A DNA stretch of 64,000 nt from Rheinheimera sp. (GTDB taxonomy: Bacteria; Pseudomonadota; Gammaproteobacteria; Enterobacterales; Alteromonadaceae), in contig NZ_JAVBXS010000026.1 of NCBI RefSeq assembly GCF_030824435.1, positions 1 through 64,000 on the forward strand, in the 5' to 3' direction. Made by a program: the position numbers and the translations under genes. Under the pieces are notes generated by a model. That model was not told the DNA's origin and made no database searches. It saw nothing but the letters and a program-made list of their open reading frames with translations. Positions within the stretch are counted from its first letter, which is position 1. The number at the start of each line of letters is the position of its first letter. Below, piece by piece: positions 17,767 through 26,795 of the stretch.

Positions 17767-18228
17767 TTAGTCATGACGGTGATAATGCCGGCGTTCTTCA
17801 CGGCTTTGATGGTGGCGGCCGTCATAACCGTAACTTTCCCTGCTGTGGTAACGTGGACTGTCATAAACTTCAACAAACCTGACTTCGCGGCCACAGGCAT
17901 GATACTGATGACAATGTTTTTTCCAGTGTTTACGGTGTTTTTTTGGTGCATGAATAATAATGGGCTGCACCACAACAGGGGCATAATGCCGCTCAACATA
18001 AACGGGTTCGTGATAGACCCGAACCGGCTCATGGTAAATCACAGTCGGGCTGCGATCACCAATATTCACTGAACCATAAAGTCCGGGTTGTACCTGACCG
18101 TGCAGACTGATGCTGACATCTGCGGCTAAAGCGCTGCCACTGATAAGGGTCAAAACCCCCAGATATAACCAACGGGCATGTCGGCTTAATGAAGCTGGTA
18201 CTTTGCTGTTGTTGTTTGTGTCTGACAT
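17767..18228 (-). CDS. Exported His/Tyr/Arg-rich protein of unknown function
   Basis: The 153-residue protein starts behind a strong GGAGGG site. A basic n-region is followed by the signal core WLYLGVLTLISGSALAA. The mature part starts DVSISLHGQVQPGLYGSVNI, then has repeated V(Y/R)HEPV segments, a basic cluster KKHRKHWKKHCHQYHACG with two cysteines, and a His/Arg-rich end. This composition resembles small periplasmic proteins of the YXWGXW/PXPV type. It might bind metal or polyanions, but there is no direct evidence. It sits next to slyD, also His-rich, on the same strand. Confidence 0.65.
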   Translation of the reverse strand: MSDTNNNSKVPASLSRHARWLYLGVLTLISGSALAADVSISLHGQVQPGLYGSVNIGDRSPTVIYHEPVRVYHEPVYVERHYAPVVVQPIIIHAPKKHRKHWKKHCHQYHACGREVRFVEVYDSPRYHSRESYGYDGRHHQSREERRHYHRHD

Positions 18229-18331
18229 TTGATTACCCTCCGCCCTGCAAGTTGGGCTTGTTGATAATCACACTATGGCAAGCGGCGTCTGAATTTTGGC
18301 TGAACTGATTATTGAATTCAGCCTGGAAGTT

Positions 18332-19156
18332 TTAATGCTGCCAGTTGGCTGGATCCAGCCGGTAATATTGGCTTAACTGCTGATACAAAGCCGGATGTTG
18401 TGTTTTTAAAGCGTGAGGTTGTTCAAAAAACACTTCGGTGGTAACGGCAAAAAATTCTGCCGGATTGGTGGCGGCATAAGGGTTAAATAAGCCTGGTATA
18501 CCCTGACGCAGTTGTTTTTGTAGTTGATCAAATTCAGCACTCAGTACCTGACTCCAGACCCGGTAGGCTTCGTTGCTGGCTAAAAAGGGCGCACCGTTGG
18601 CTACACCGTTTTCCTGATCCAGCTGATGGGCAAATTCGTGTAACACCACATTATGGCCGTCAGACGGATCGGCAGCGCCCTGTTGACTGTCAGGCCAGGA
18701 CAATACCACTTTGCCTTGTTGCCAGGATTCACCAAGCCGGAGTTCGGTCTGTTCGCTGACAACGCCAGCAGCATCCGTGTTGTGCCCTGGCACCAGATAA
18801 GCCGCAGGGTAAACCAGAATACTACGCAGGTTTGGATACAAAGCAGTAGGGCGGTTCAGCATTAATAAACAGGCCTGAGCTGCAATATTCAAGCGGATTT
18901 CGTCGGTGATTTCCAAACCTTCACAACCAATAAACTGTTTTTGCGCAATAAACAGCTGGATCAGCTTTTTTAATCTGAGTTGCAAATCGGCCGGTAAACT
19001 GCGATACAAAGGCAGCTGACGTTTCAGGCTTTTGCGCCAGGCCGCTGGAAAAGCGGTATCGGCAATCTGACTTTTTAACCGGCGTTGTTGCCACACAGGC
19101 CAGAGCACCAACAGGATCACCACGAACATCAGTAAAAAAATCAGGCTGTTTTGCAT
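18332..19156 (-). CDS. mtfA: MtfA family zinc metallopeptidase (M90)
   Basis: With start ATG 19156 the protein is about 274 residues; the longer frame to 19207 lacks a ribosome site and would put charged residues before the membrane helix. A single N-terminal TM (SLIFLLMFVVILLVLWPVW) precedes a cytosolic peptidase domain with the zinc motif VVLHEFAHQLDQENG (HEFAH) and the downstream NPYAATNPAEFFAVTTEVFFE that supplies the third ligand. In E. coli MtfA (YeeI) binds the repressor Mlc and so affects glucose uptake through PtsG; E. coli MtfA is soluble, whereas this homologue carries a membrane helix. Confidence 0.85.
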   Translation of the reverse strand: MQNSLIFLLMFVVILLVLWPVWQQRRLKSQIADTAFPAAWRKSLKRQLPLYRSLPADLQLRLKKLIQLFIAQKQFIGCEGLEITDEIRLNIAAQACLLMLNRPTALYPNLRSILVYPAAYLVPGHNTDAAGVVSEQTELRLGESWQQGKVVLSWPDSQQGAADPSDGHNVVLHEFAHQLDQENGVANGAPFLASNEAYRVWSQVLSAEFDQLQKQLRQGIPGLFNPYAATNPAEFFAVTTEVFFEQPHALKTQHPALYQQLSQYYRLDPANWQH

Positions 19157-19324
19157 ATAAACCACAGTTATTGTTGCGCTCCGGCAGCAGTTGCCTTCTA
19201 CAGTCACAGAAATGGGTCAGGCATTGTGGTTTTTCAAGCAATGCCATGGCATTTCTGTTGGCGTCAGGCGCAAAAAATGTCATCTTTGTATACACTGTAT
19301 GCATTCTTGTTAGCGGAACCTCGC

Positions 19325-19978
19325 ATGAACATTTTTCAATTACAACAACAACTTTCCATTGCTCAATCTATTCTGGCCCAGCTGCGGGAACCACAAATTC
19401 AGCAAGACCGCATGCGTTTTCGTTTTAATCTGCAACGTCTTGGCAATCTGCTGGCTTATGAAGTTTCCAAAGCTTTGCCTTACCAGCAATTTGAGATAAC
19501 AACAGCACTTGGCACGGCCAAAGTGGCTGATTTAGCACAACAACCTGTGCTGATTTGTGTGATGCGTGCCGGCTTGCCTTTTTATCAGGGTTTTTTGGAT
19601 ATGTTTGAACAAGCCGACAGTGGTTTTGTCGGGGCTTACCGTGAAGAAGGTGCGGACGCCGGCGACCTGGATATTTTTTTAGGCTACAGTGCCGCACCTG
19701 ATATTGCCGGACGGGATCTGATCCTGATTGATCCTATGCTGGCGACAGGTTCATCTTTGTTAAAAGTCTGGCAATTGCTCAGACAAAAAGGTGAACCCCG
19801 TAGTTTGCATATTGCTGCCGCTATAGCGGCGCCTGAAGGGCTGTTACTGTTGCAGCAACAGCTGGATTTTACCGCGTCATTCTGGCTTGGCGCCCTTGAC
19901 GAACAATTGAATGCGCAGGCTTACATAGTGCCGGGTCTTGGTGACGCCGGTGATTTATGTTTCGGCAGCAAAAACTAA
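19325..19978 (+). CDS. upp: Uracil phosphoribosyltransferase
   Basis: The start at ATG 19325 gives 217 residues, a usual length for the family. It is divergent from mtfA. Motifs are PVLICVMRAGLPFYQGF, the PRPP-binding loop DLILIDPMLATGSSLL, and the uracil-binding end IVPGLGDAGDLCFG. The enzyme makes UMP from uracil and PRPP in pyrimidine salvage. Compared with E. coli Upp the segment upstream of the PRPP loop is diverged (AYREEGADAGDLDIFLGY rather than the usual RDEETL pattern), so it may be a second, atypical member of the family. No uraA permease is adjacent. Confidence 0.8.
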   Translation: MNIFQLQQQLSIAQSILAQLREPQIQQDRMRFRFNLQRLGNLLAYEVSKALPYQQFEITTALGTAKVADLAQQPVLICVMRAGLPFYQGFLDMFEQADSGFVGAYREEGADAGDLDIFLGYSAAPDIAGRDLILIDPMLATGSSLLKVWQLLRQKGEPRSLHIAAAIAAPEGLLLLQQQLDFTASFWLGALDEQLNAQAYIVPGLGDAGDLCFGSKN

Positions 19979-20008
19979 CAAGGACTGGTTGATGAAGAGG
20001 ACTGCGGT

Positions 20009-22129
20009 ATGATGCCGCGCGCACACTTGCCGCAGCCAACCCCACTGACTGCAGCACCTCAGGGCTGGGGTCTTTGGTTCAGCAGGCACAATGCATCCAG
20101 TTGGTTGGTGATGGCGTTGATTTTGCCGTTTTTCCTTTATTATTGGCTGAGTTACAGCCAACAGATAGCCCGTGAGCAGCAGCAGATTTTTCAGCAACAT
20201 GCCGATGCACTGGAGCTGAATTTAAAACAGCGCCTGCAGCATTTTGAGTTTTTGCTGGGCTCAGGCATGGCTTTTGTCACTTCATCTGAACGGGTGACAC
20301 AAGCTGAGTGGCAACGTTTTGTCACTGGTCTTGATTTAGACAAGCATTACAGCGGCATTCAGGCTTTTGGTGTAGTGAATTACCGTTCTGCCAGCGATAT
20401 TGACGCTCTGGAGCAACAAATCAGACTGGATGGTGTGACCGATTTTGCTGTGCACCCCGCCGGGAAACGGCCTTATTATGCAGTAGTAACTCATATTCAG
20501 CCGGTTAACGCCAAAAATACCGCAGTACTTGGTTATGACATGCTGACCAACCCGATGCGGCAAAGAACGGCGATGCGTTCAGCAAGTCTGGGTGCTATTG
20601 CGGTCACCCCGAGAATTTTACTGGCGCAGGACGGCAGCAATGCCGTGGACTCAGGCCTTGTGTTGATGCAACCTGTGTATCAACCTGGCGCCGAATTACA
20701 AAGTGCCGAGCAAAAACTGAAAGCTTTACAAGGTTTTGTCTATGCAGCTTTTCGGGTCAAAGACATGATGACCCGCTTGTGGCACAGTCAGCACACTGAG
20801 CTGGATTTTGGTTGGTATTCGTCGGCGCAACAGGCTCCGGCAGATTTGTTGTATCAGCGTCAGTCAGGTCAAGAACCAGGTAGTTTTGTGCTGCGAAAAG
20901 AACTGGAATGGTATGGTCAGCCGTTTTGGCTGCAAATCAGCAGCAACCAGGATTTTGTAAAAAACTATCTGCCGGTTGCCAATTATTGGTTGTTGTTCTT
21001 TTTGTTGTTGACCTTGTTGTTGTTGTTTGTAGTGTTAAGCAGGGTGAATTTGCGCAGATACCATGCTGAACGGCTGCAGCAGGAACTGCAGCATCAGTTA
21101 CATGCTCAATATCAGCAGCTTATTGCCAACGAACAACGTCAGGCGCTGGCGCTGAAAGCCAGTCAGCTGGCCTGGTTTGAATTTGATTTATCCAGCGGTG
21201 ATGCTTTTTATTCCGATAACTGGTGGAAATTGTTTGGTTTTCCGGGGCCGCAACAACATGCCACTGAACAAACCATGCTGGATTTATTATTGCCGGGGGA
21301 ACGGGATATATTCCGCCATGATGTACAACGTTTATTGGCATCAGGTCCGGAGCAGTTCAGTCAGCGTTATCAGTTTATGCATCGTCAGGGGCAGGTGCTG
21401 TCCGTATTGATGCAATGCCAGTTGTTGCGTGATGCCGAAGGTTCAGCTTTGCGTTTATCAGGCGCTTTACTTGATCAGACCCGGCAAGTCAGCCAAACCG
21501 AACAACAACAGCTTGTGATGCGGTTGTGTCAATACGAAATGGCAGCAGCAGTGACCAGTTGTCAACTCTTGCTGGTGAAAGACAGTGCTTCTGCCGCACG
21601 CCAGCTTAGTCACTGCCACTGGTTATGTCAGTGGTTTTGTCAGTTGTTGTCAGGCGCCGAAGTGCCGGAACCTGTGGTGGCAAGGCTTGATTTTGCCGTG
21701 ATGATGCCGGAATTACTGCAGGTGTTAACGCCTGTCGCGGCCCAACAACAGTTAAAGCTTAGATGGCGACAAAGCCAAAGCCCTTATGGTTTAACCGGCA
21801 GTGAAGGTGTGTGGTGGCAAGTTTGTACTGATTTGCTGCAGTTGGCGATATCACTCGCCAATCCAGGCAGCCAGATTGAGGTTGCTATGGAGTTCTACCC
21901 AGGCATTATCAGTTGGCAGGTTCAGCTGGACGTTGATGCCGAACAAACTGCAAATTTCCTTGCCACTCAGGACAATACCGCCATGTTGGATGGTCCGTCG
22001 GTGCAGAGTAATAACAGATATTGTGCGCTGTTGGCGGCAAGAACCTGGGCGATGCAGCTGGATGCTGAGCTGAATATCAAACATGAACAACAGCAGTTGT
22101 GGTTTTATCTGACGGTCAGACAACATTAA
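20009..22129 (+). CDS. CHASE-PAS membrane sensor with degenerate histidine-kinase-like C-terminus
   Basis: The 706-residue protein starts at ATG 20009 with AAGAGG at 19995-20000. A TM at about 31-50 (SSWLVMALILPFFLYYWLSY) leads to a periplasmic CHASE domain (about 70-290, with YSGIQAFGVVNY, FAVHPAGKRPYY, NPMRQRTAM and VLMQPVYQPG). A second TM at about 324-343 and a coiled coil follow, then a PAS domain (about 375-495, with KASQLAWFEFDLSSGDAFYS). The last 200 residues have the shape of HisKA plus HATPase_c, but I find no H-box histidine in an HELRTP context, the N box reads LLQLAISLANPGSQIEV without its asparagine, and there are no DxGxG or GxGL boxes. It may be a pseudokinase or sensor partner. 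No GGDEF or EAL is present. Confidence 0.75.
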   Translation: MMPRAHLPQPTPLTAAPQGWGLWFSRHNASSWLVMALILPFFLYYWLSYSQQIAREQQQIFQQHADALELNLKQRLQHFEFLLGSGMAFVTSSERVTQAEWQRFVTGLDLDKHYSGIQAFGVVNYRSASDIDALEQQIRLDGVTDFAVHPAGKRPYYAVVTHIQPVNAKNTAVLGYDMLTNPMRQRTAMRSASLGAIAVTPRILLAQDGSNAVDSGLVLMQPVYQPGAELQSAEQKLKALQGFVYAAFRVKDMMTRLWHSQHTELDFGWYSSAQQAPADLLYQRQSGQEPGSFVLRKELEWYGQPFWLQISSNQDFVKNYLPVANYWLLFFLLLTLLLLFVVLSRVNLRRYHAERLQQELQHQLHAQYQQLIANEQRQALALKASQLAWFEFDLSSGDAFYSDNWWKLFGFPGPQQHATEQTMLDLLLPGERDIFRHDVQRLLASGPEQFSQRYQFMHRQGQVLSVLMQCQLLRDAEGSALRLSGALLDQTRQVSQTEQQQLVMRLCQYEMAAAVTSCQLLLVKDSASAARQLSHCHWLCQWFCQLLSGAEVPEPVVARLDFAVMMPELLQVLTPVAAQQQLKLRWRQSQSPYGLTGSEGVWWQVCTDLLQLAISLANPGSQIEVAMEFYPGIISWQVQLDVDAEQTANFLATQDNTAMLDGPSVQSNNRYCALLAARTWAMQLDAELNIKHEQQQLWFYLTVRQH

Positions 22130-22154
22130 GCACAAAACCAGATAACAACAGTGT

Positions 22155-22182
22155 AAAGCTGCGCAGTTAATGCCGCAGCTTT
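22155..22182 (+). terminator. Possible terminator after the CHASE-PAS gene
   Basis: Nine-base arms AAAGCTGCG (22155-22163) and CGCAGCTTT (22174-22182) enclose a 10-base loop. The T tract is poor (TTTGTTGCTTG), so efficiency is uncertain. Confidence 0.4.
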
Positions 22183-22245
22183 GTTGCTTGTGCCGGCACG
22201 CCAGTGCTCAGGCTAAGTTGTTTTTAATGGCCAAAAAACAGCAGT

Positions 22246-23550
22246 TCAGGAGCGCCGGCCTGGTTTTCTTAATAGATACCAAAGGCCGCTGATCACCAGT
22301 ACCACCAGCGGCAAACTGAAGGCTTGCAGACTTTGCAGTGGCATGGCCGGCCACAGTGGTTGCAAGGAAATTAAAGCCTTATCCAGCAATTGCACAGCGT
22401 AATAACAAATAGCCACTGTTGACAGCCGTTCGACCGCAGTTTGCAGCTGCAGTTGTTGTCTGGCTCGTTTTTCCATCGACATTAACAGCACGCTGTTTTG
22501 CCGCTCCAGTTGCAGGTTAATGCGGGTTCTGAGCAGTTCAGTAGAGCGGCCGAGCCGGTTGGACAAACTGCGTTGACGGCTTAATACCGACTGCGCAGTG
22601 CGAAAAGCCGGTGTCAGTCGCCTTTCAGAAAAGTCCTGTAACGACATTAAACCATCCAAAGGCGTTTCTCTTAAGGCTTTAAGCCTGTCCAGCGTCAGTT
22701 GGTAATAAGCGGCACTTGCTTCCAGCCTGGCGCTGTTGTTGGCTATCAGATGTTCAGTTTGTGCCGCCATCTGACTGATTTCCTGCAGCATTTTTTCATC
22801 AGAGCCTTGTTGTTGTTCAATACGTTGGGTGATATCTGACAGTTGTTGCTCCAGAGTATGCAACTGGCTAAGCGCCTGACGGGTCAGCGGCCAGCCCAGC
22901 AGACTAAGTTTGCGGTAGTTGCCAAGGTCAAACAGTTGTTGCACTAAACGGGCTAACGCACTGGGCGACAGGCCTTTATCCAGCAGCACCATACGACCAC
23001 CCCCTTCAGGGTGTTTGCGAAAGTCGGTCCAGATTTGTGCTTGTTGGTTGGCCACCAGGCTGGAAATACAATGTTCGGCGGCAAATAAAGCGCCTGGCTG
23101 GTTGTGGCTGTGTTGCTCTTTCAGCACCAGCAACTGCACCACCCGAAACAGTTGGCCCGGCACTAAATCAAACCAGTCGGGGGAGGGTAAACAACTGGCG
23201 GGGTCAACAAAGTGCGCCTGTTGCCGGGGAACAATAAAACTGTAAGTTGAAAATTCACTGTGCCGCTCCCAGCGCAACATCATATCGCCCAGCTGCAAAT
23301 TGACGTCAGTGTCACCTTCGTGCAATTGCACACCGGCCGCCAAAGCGCGTTGTTGCATCAGCGCAAATTCGGCGGCTCTGGAGCCGGCATTCAGGGTCAG
23401 CATAAAATGGCAGATAGTGCAGGGTGCTGTTAAAGCCGGAAAAAAGCGCTGTTGCAACTCTTTTTCCAATAAGTCGCGTTGTGGATGGTTGCGGCTGTTT
23501 AGCCAGCCAGCTGCGCTGTTGTTGTCAGAATATGCTGGAGTTGTCGCCAT
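22246..23550 (-). CDS. DUF3422 family membrane-anchored protein
   Basis: The 434-residue protein starts behind a perfect AGGAGG. Family landmarks of DUF3422 are present: SRNHPQRDLLEKELQQRFFP near the N-terminus, GDMMLRWERHSEFSTYSF near residue 90, and a C-terminal coiled-coil region with QRSLSNRLGRSTELLRTRIN. Two hydrophobic segments end the protein (VERLSTVAICYYAVQLL and LQAFSLPLVVLVISGLWYLL). It is probably held in the inner membrane by its C-terminus with the bulk in the cytosol. The function is unknown. Members are widespread in proteobacteria. Confidence 0.85.
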   Translation of the reverse strand: MATTPAYSDNNSAAGWLNSRNHPQRDLLEKELQQRFFPALTAPCTICHFMLTLNAGSRAAEFALMQQRALAAGVQLHEGDTDVNLQLGDMMLRWERHSEFSTYSFIVPRQQAHFVDPASCLPSPDWFDLVPGQLFRVVQLLVLKEQHSHNQPGALFAAEHCISSLVANQQAQIWTDFRKHPEGGGRMVLLDKGLSPSALARLVQQLFDLGNYRKLSLLGWPLTRQALSQLHTLEQQLSDITQRIEQQQGSDEKMLQEISQMAAQTEHLIANNSARLEASAAYYQLTLDRLKALRETPLDGLMSLQDFSERRLTPAFRTAQSVLSRQRSLSNRLGRSTELLRTRINLQLERQNSVLLMSMEKRARQQLQLQTAVERLSTVAICYYAVQLLDKALISLQPLWPAMPLQSLQAFSLPLVVLVISGLWYLLRKPGRRS

Positions 23551-23823
23551 AAAAAACCTCCTGAGCGGACAAATGCTGTGGTGATAGTGCCAAAGTCCGG
23601 TGGCATTGCTGTGACAAAGGGTGTTGTCTGCTGAGGTTATATTTGAAGCAACGGTTATACCACAGTGTTTTTTTAGCTAAGTAACTGAAATTAAATTTGT
23701 TTTAATCTGTGTTGTTGGCTGTTTTTGCCTTGATTGCAAAAATTCAGTGCAACAGGCACAAAAACAGGGCGTTGATGGGTTTCTTCAGGCGCTGGCTTGG
23801 CGTAAAGTCGGTGTTTTCTGAGG

Positions 23824-24762
23824 TTGTTTGTGGTTGTGAGGTTGGTGGTGATCCCGGTAGAACTGATTTTGATCCTGGCAAGTCCGGTATTTTTTATTTT
23901 TATTGCGTACGAGTGGTATCAGTCGGAGCGCCGGCAAAAGGCCATTTACCAGTGGCGCGACAGTCTGGCCAATCTGGCCCTTGCTGCCATGCATCAGGCG
24001 GGGGACGCAGTTTCGCTGCTGATTTTATTGCCATTTTTTTATTGGTTAAGTCACTTTGCCCTCTTTGAGTTGCCCTTTAATGCACTGAATTTATTGCTGC
24101 TTTTTGTGCTGCAGGACTTTTTATATTATTGGTTTCACCGTGCATCCCACAGCATCCGCTGGTTGTGGGCTTCGCATGTGGTGCACCACAGTTCAAGGTT
24201 AATGAACTTCAGCACCGCCTTTCGCCAAAGCCTGACTTATCCGCTATCCGGCATGTGGTTATTCTGGACGCCGCTGGTGCTATTGGGCTTTGACGTCAAA
24301 TTGGTACTGGCTGTGGTGGCTATTAATCTGGCGTTTCAGTTTTTTGTGCATACCCGCTGGGGCAAACACTGGGGTTTTTTAGGGTTAGTGCTGAATACAC
24401 CAAGCTGGCATCGTGTGCATCACGCCTGTAATTCTGTTTATATCGACAAAAATTTTGCCGGTGTGCTGGTGGTGTGGGACCGCCTGTTTGGCACCTTCGA
24501 ACCTGAACATGAAGACATTCCCTGTGAATACGGCATTACCGACGATTTTGAATCGGTGAATCCTTTGACCATTACTTTTTACGAGTGGCGCCGCATTTGG
24601 GCCGATTTTTGTCAAAGCGCCGGCCTGAAAACAAAGTTACAGGCGCTGTTTGGTGCACCAAAACCCAAGCTGGCTGAAGGGCCCCCTGAGTTAGAACTGC
24701 CGCTTTATAGCAGCCAGCAGCAGAGCAGCCAGCAGCACAAGAGCGGTGCTACACATGATTAA
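23824..24762 (+). CDS. Sterol desaturase / fatty acid hydroxylase family membrane protein
   Basis: About 312 residues; the start is uncertain among TTG 23824, GTG 23830 and GTG 23836. A di-iron membrane oxygenase architecture is seen: several TM helices and histidine clusters YWFHRASHSIRW (HxxxH), ASHVVHHSSRLMNFST (HxxHH type), FQFFVHTRWG and a last cluster PSWHRVHHACN. Such enzymes hydroxylate or desaturate lipid or sterol-like substrates in the membrane; bacterial members of this class are mostly uncharacterised. It overlaps the next gene (LysE exporter) by 8 bases. The Gln/Ser-rich C-terminal tail (about 290-312) looks unstructured. Confidence 0.82.
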   Translation: MFVVVRLVVIPVELILILASPVFFIFIAYEWYQSERRQKAIYQWRDSLANLALAAMHQAGDAVSLLILLPFFYWLSHFALFELPFNALNLLLLFVLQDFLYYWFHRASHSIRWLWASHVVHHSSRLMNFSTAFRQSLTYPLSGMWLFWTPLVLLGFDVKLVLAVVAINLAFQFFVHTRWGKHWGFLGLVLNTPSWHRVHHACNSVYIDKNFAGVLVVWDRLFGTFEPEHEDIPCEYGITDDFESVNPLTITFYEWRRIWADFCQSAGLKTKLQALFGAPKPKLAEGPPELELPLYSSQQQSSQQHKSGATHD

Positions 24763-25375
24763 TCTGGCGTTGTTATCGGTGTTTATTCCGACTTTTTTAT
24801 TTGTGTCTATTACCCCTGGGCTTTGTATGACATTGGCGATGACCTTGGGCATTAGCCTTGGCGTGCGTCGTACCTTGTGGATGATGTGGGGCGAAATGCT
24901 GGGTGTGGTCATAGTTGCCACCAGCGCAGTGCTGGGTGTTGCTGCTATTTTGCTTGGCATGCCGGCTTTATTAGCGGTATTTAAATGGCTGGGCGGGCTT
25001 TATCTTTGTTATGTTGGCCTGCAAATGTGGCAATCCAAAGGCAAACTGGCTATCCCTGAGCCTGGTAGCGTGGTGCAGGTGTCACGCCGTCAGCTGTTCT
25101 GGCAAGGGCTTTTTACTGCAGTTTCTAACCCTAAAGGCTGGGCTTTTCACATGGCGCTGTTGCCGCCTTTTATCGATGCCAAACTGCCATTCTGGCCACA
25201 GCTGGTGGCGCTTTTGGCCATTATTTTGCTGCTGGAATTTGCCTGTTTATTGTTATACGCCAGCGGTGGCAAAGCGCTGCGGCTGATTTTTTCCAAAGAA
25301 GAAAATGTGCGCTTACTGAACCGTATTGCCGGCAGTCTGATGTTGCTGGTTGGCGTCTGGCTGGCGCTGTCATAA
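24755..25375 (+). CDS. LysE/RhtB family amino-acid exporter
   Basis: With start ATG 24755, overlapping the upstream gene by 8 bases, the protein is 206 residues, typical of the RhtB group. Six hydrophobic segments and the family signature FVSITPGLCMTLAMTLGISLGVRR near the N-terminus are visible, together with FWQGLFTAVSNPKGWAFHM in the middle. It likely exports a neutral or basic amino acid such as homoserine, threonine or leucine; the substrate cannot be told from sequence. Confidence 0.88.
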   Translation: MINLALLSVFIPTFLFVSITPGLCMTLAMTLGISLGVRRTLWMMWGEMLGVVIVATSAVLGVAAILLGMPALLAVFKWLGGLYLCYVGLQMWQSKGKLAIPEPGSVVQVSRRQLFWQGLFTAVSNPKGWAFHMALLPPFIDAKLPFWPQLVALLAIILLLEFACLLLYASGGKALRLIFSKEENVRLLNRIAGSLMLLVGVWLALS

Positions 25376-25412
25376 GGCTTAGTCATAAGGTTATGTGGCT
25401 GTACCTGAAAAG

Positions 25413-26672
25413 TCAGTCATAACGCCAGTTCAGTAACAATTGCAGCTGTGAAAAGGTTTGAGCAACAGGCCAGTCCTGCCACTGGGCTCTGCTGGCCTGA
25501 CTGCTGTGCAGTTGGTTAAGCTCCAGCGAAACGGCAAAAGTGGAGCTGAGCGGATATTGCCAGGCAAGCGTCCAGCCATGGCCATTGCCATTGTTATCAT
25601 CACCGGGGAACTGGTCTTTGTCCTGCTGGATAAAATGATCGTATCTCAGCGTCCACTGCATATTGTCCAGTTGCAGATTAAACAATAAAAACCAGCTTTG
25701 ATAATCAACCACTACGGCTTTTGGGCCCATTTCGGTGCTGCCGCTCAGGTATTGCCCCACCAGACGCAGCTGGTCATGCAATTGATGTTGCAAAGCCAGA
25801 CTTTGAAAACGGGTGTCCCAGGCATATTGACCATGGCGCAGCACCAGCGGATCGCCGTTATTATCATAATGATACAACCGCAGCTCAGTGTCCTGACGGT
25901 ATAACCAGTGCACACCGGCGTAATAACCAAAACGATGATCAAGCTCTCTGGTCGGTTGCACCCAATCTGGCTGGGCTGCTAAATCGCCACTGCGGATGCT
26001 GGGATAATTGGAAAAACGCACCCTTTCGCCAATATTGCTTTGATAAGGGTGGATAGCAAAACCACGCCAGCTGAGGATAGAGCCAAGCGGATCGTTACCC
26101 TGAAAAACACCGGCCACAAACTGATAACTGTGCTCCGACTGAAAAAAACGACCCGGGCGGCTTAAGTTCAATTCAACACCGCGGGCGCGCAGCTCTTCGC
26201 CAAGCCAGCTGTTTATCGCGGAAAAACTACTGCTATAAGGTGAACTCCAGGCGGTGTCAGTATTTTCCAGCGACATGGCCGGATAAAACCAGCCTGCTCT
26301 GGTAGAAAAGCGGTAACCTGAAAACGGCAAAGGTCGATAACTCACCCAGGCTTCGGTGATGCCAAATTCGCTGGAAGGTTTGTTGTGCCACTGCGCGTTG
26401 ACAGTGGCAAAAAGGTGATCTGTAGCCTCCAGCCCCAAAGCCAGCAGCTGAGGGCCAAACTGCAGACCATTGCCCGCTTCCGCCAGCTGGCCGGTGCCAC
26501 CTTGCCACCAGGGGCGTAAACCCGGTATTTGTTCTTTAATTTTCACCAGGCTCACGTCACCTTTAGCTTTAATGCTGACACCAGGTGTGACTTCAGCCGC
26601 CATACAGTTTATTGGCAGCATCACTGCAAGCAACAGGCTCAATTGCCGGTAACAATGTGAAATAAAAGACAT
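25413..26672 (-). CDS. Outer-membrane beta-barrel protein of unknown substrate
   Basis: About 419 residues from ATG 26672 (a longer in-frame start exists at 26729). The signal peptide (CYRQLSLLLAVMLPINCMAA) precedes a mature part of alternating strands rich in Trp, Tyr and Gln, with FQGNDPLGSILSWRGFAIHP and a C-terminus LLLNWRYD whose final strand is barrel-like. The length fits a 14-18-strand porin. It is divergent from a cupredoxin-like gene across a short shared control region; the pair is often seen together in related marine bacteria (recalled, not verified). No specific channel family is recognised. Confidence 0.65.
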   Translation of the reverse strand: MSFISHCYRQLSLLLAVMLPINCMAAEVTPGVSIKAKGDVSLVKIKEQIPGLRPWWQGGTGQLAEAGNGLQFGPQLLALGLEATDHLFATVNAQWHNKPSSEFGITEAWVSYRPLPFSGYRFSTRAGWFYPAMSLENTDTAWSSPYSSSFSAINSWLGEELRARGVELNLSRPGRFFQSEHSYQFVAGVFQGNDPLGSILSWRGFAIHPYQSNIGERVRFSNYPSIRSGDLAAQPDWVQPTRELDHRFGYYAGVHWLYRQDTELRLYHYDNNGDPLVLRHGQYAWDTRFQSLALQHQLHDQLRLVGQYLSGSTEMGPKAVVVDYQSWFLLFNLQLDNMQWTLRYDHFIQQDKDQFPGDDNNGNGHGWTLAWQYPLSSTFAVSLELNQLHSSQASRAQWQDWPVAQTFSQLQLLLNWRYD

Positions 26673-26795
26673 AAAAGACCGTAACATCAACCATTGGTGC
26701 TGCAATGATAGCAGCTGATGCAATGACACGGACAGTTACAATAAAGGGCGTTATACTGGTTTTCGGCCAAAATGGCTTTGTGGGGAGTGTGGTTG

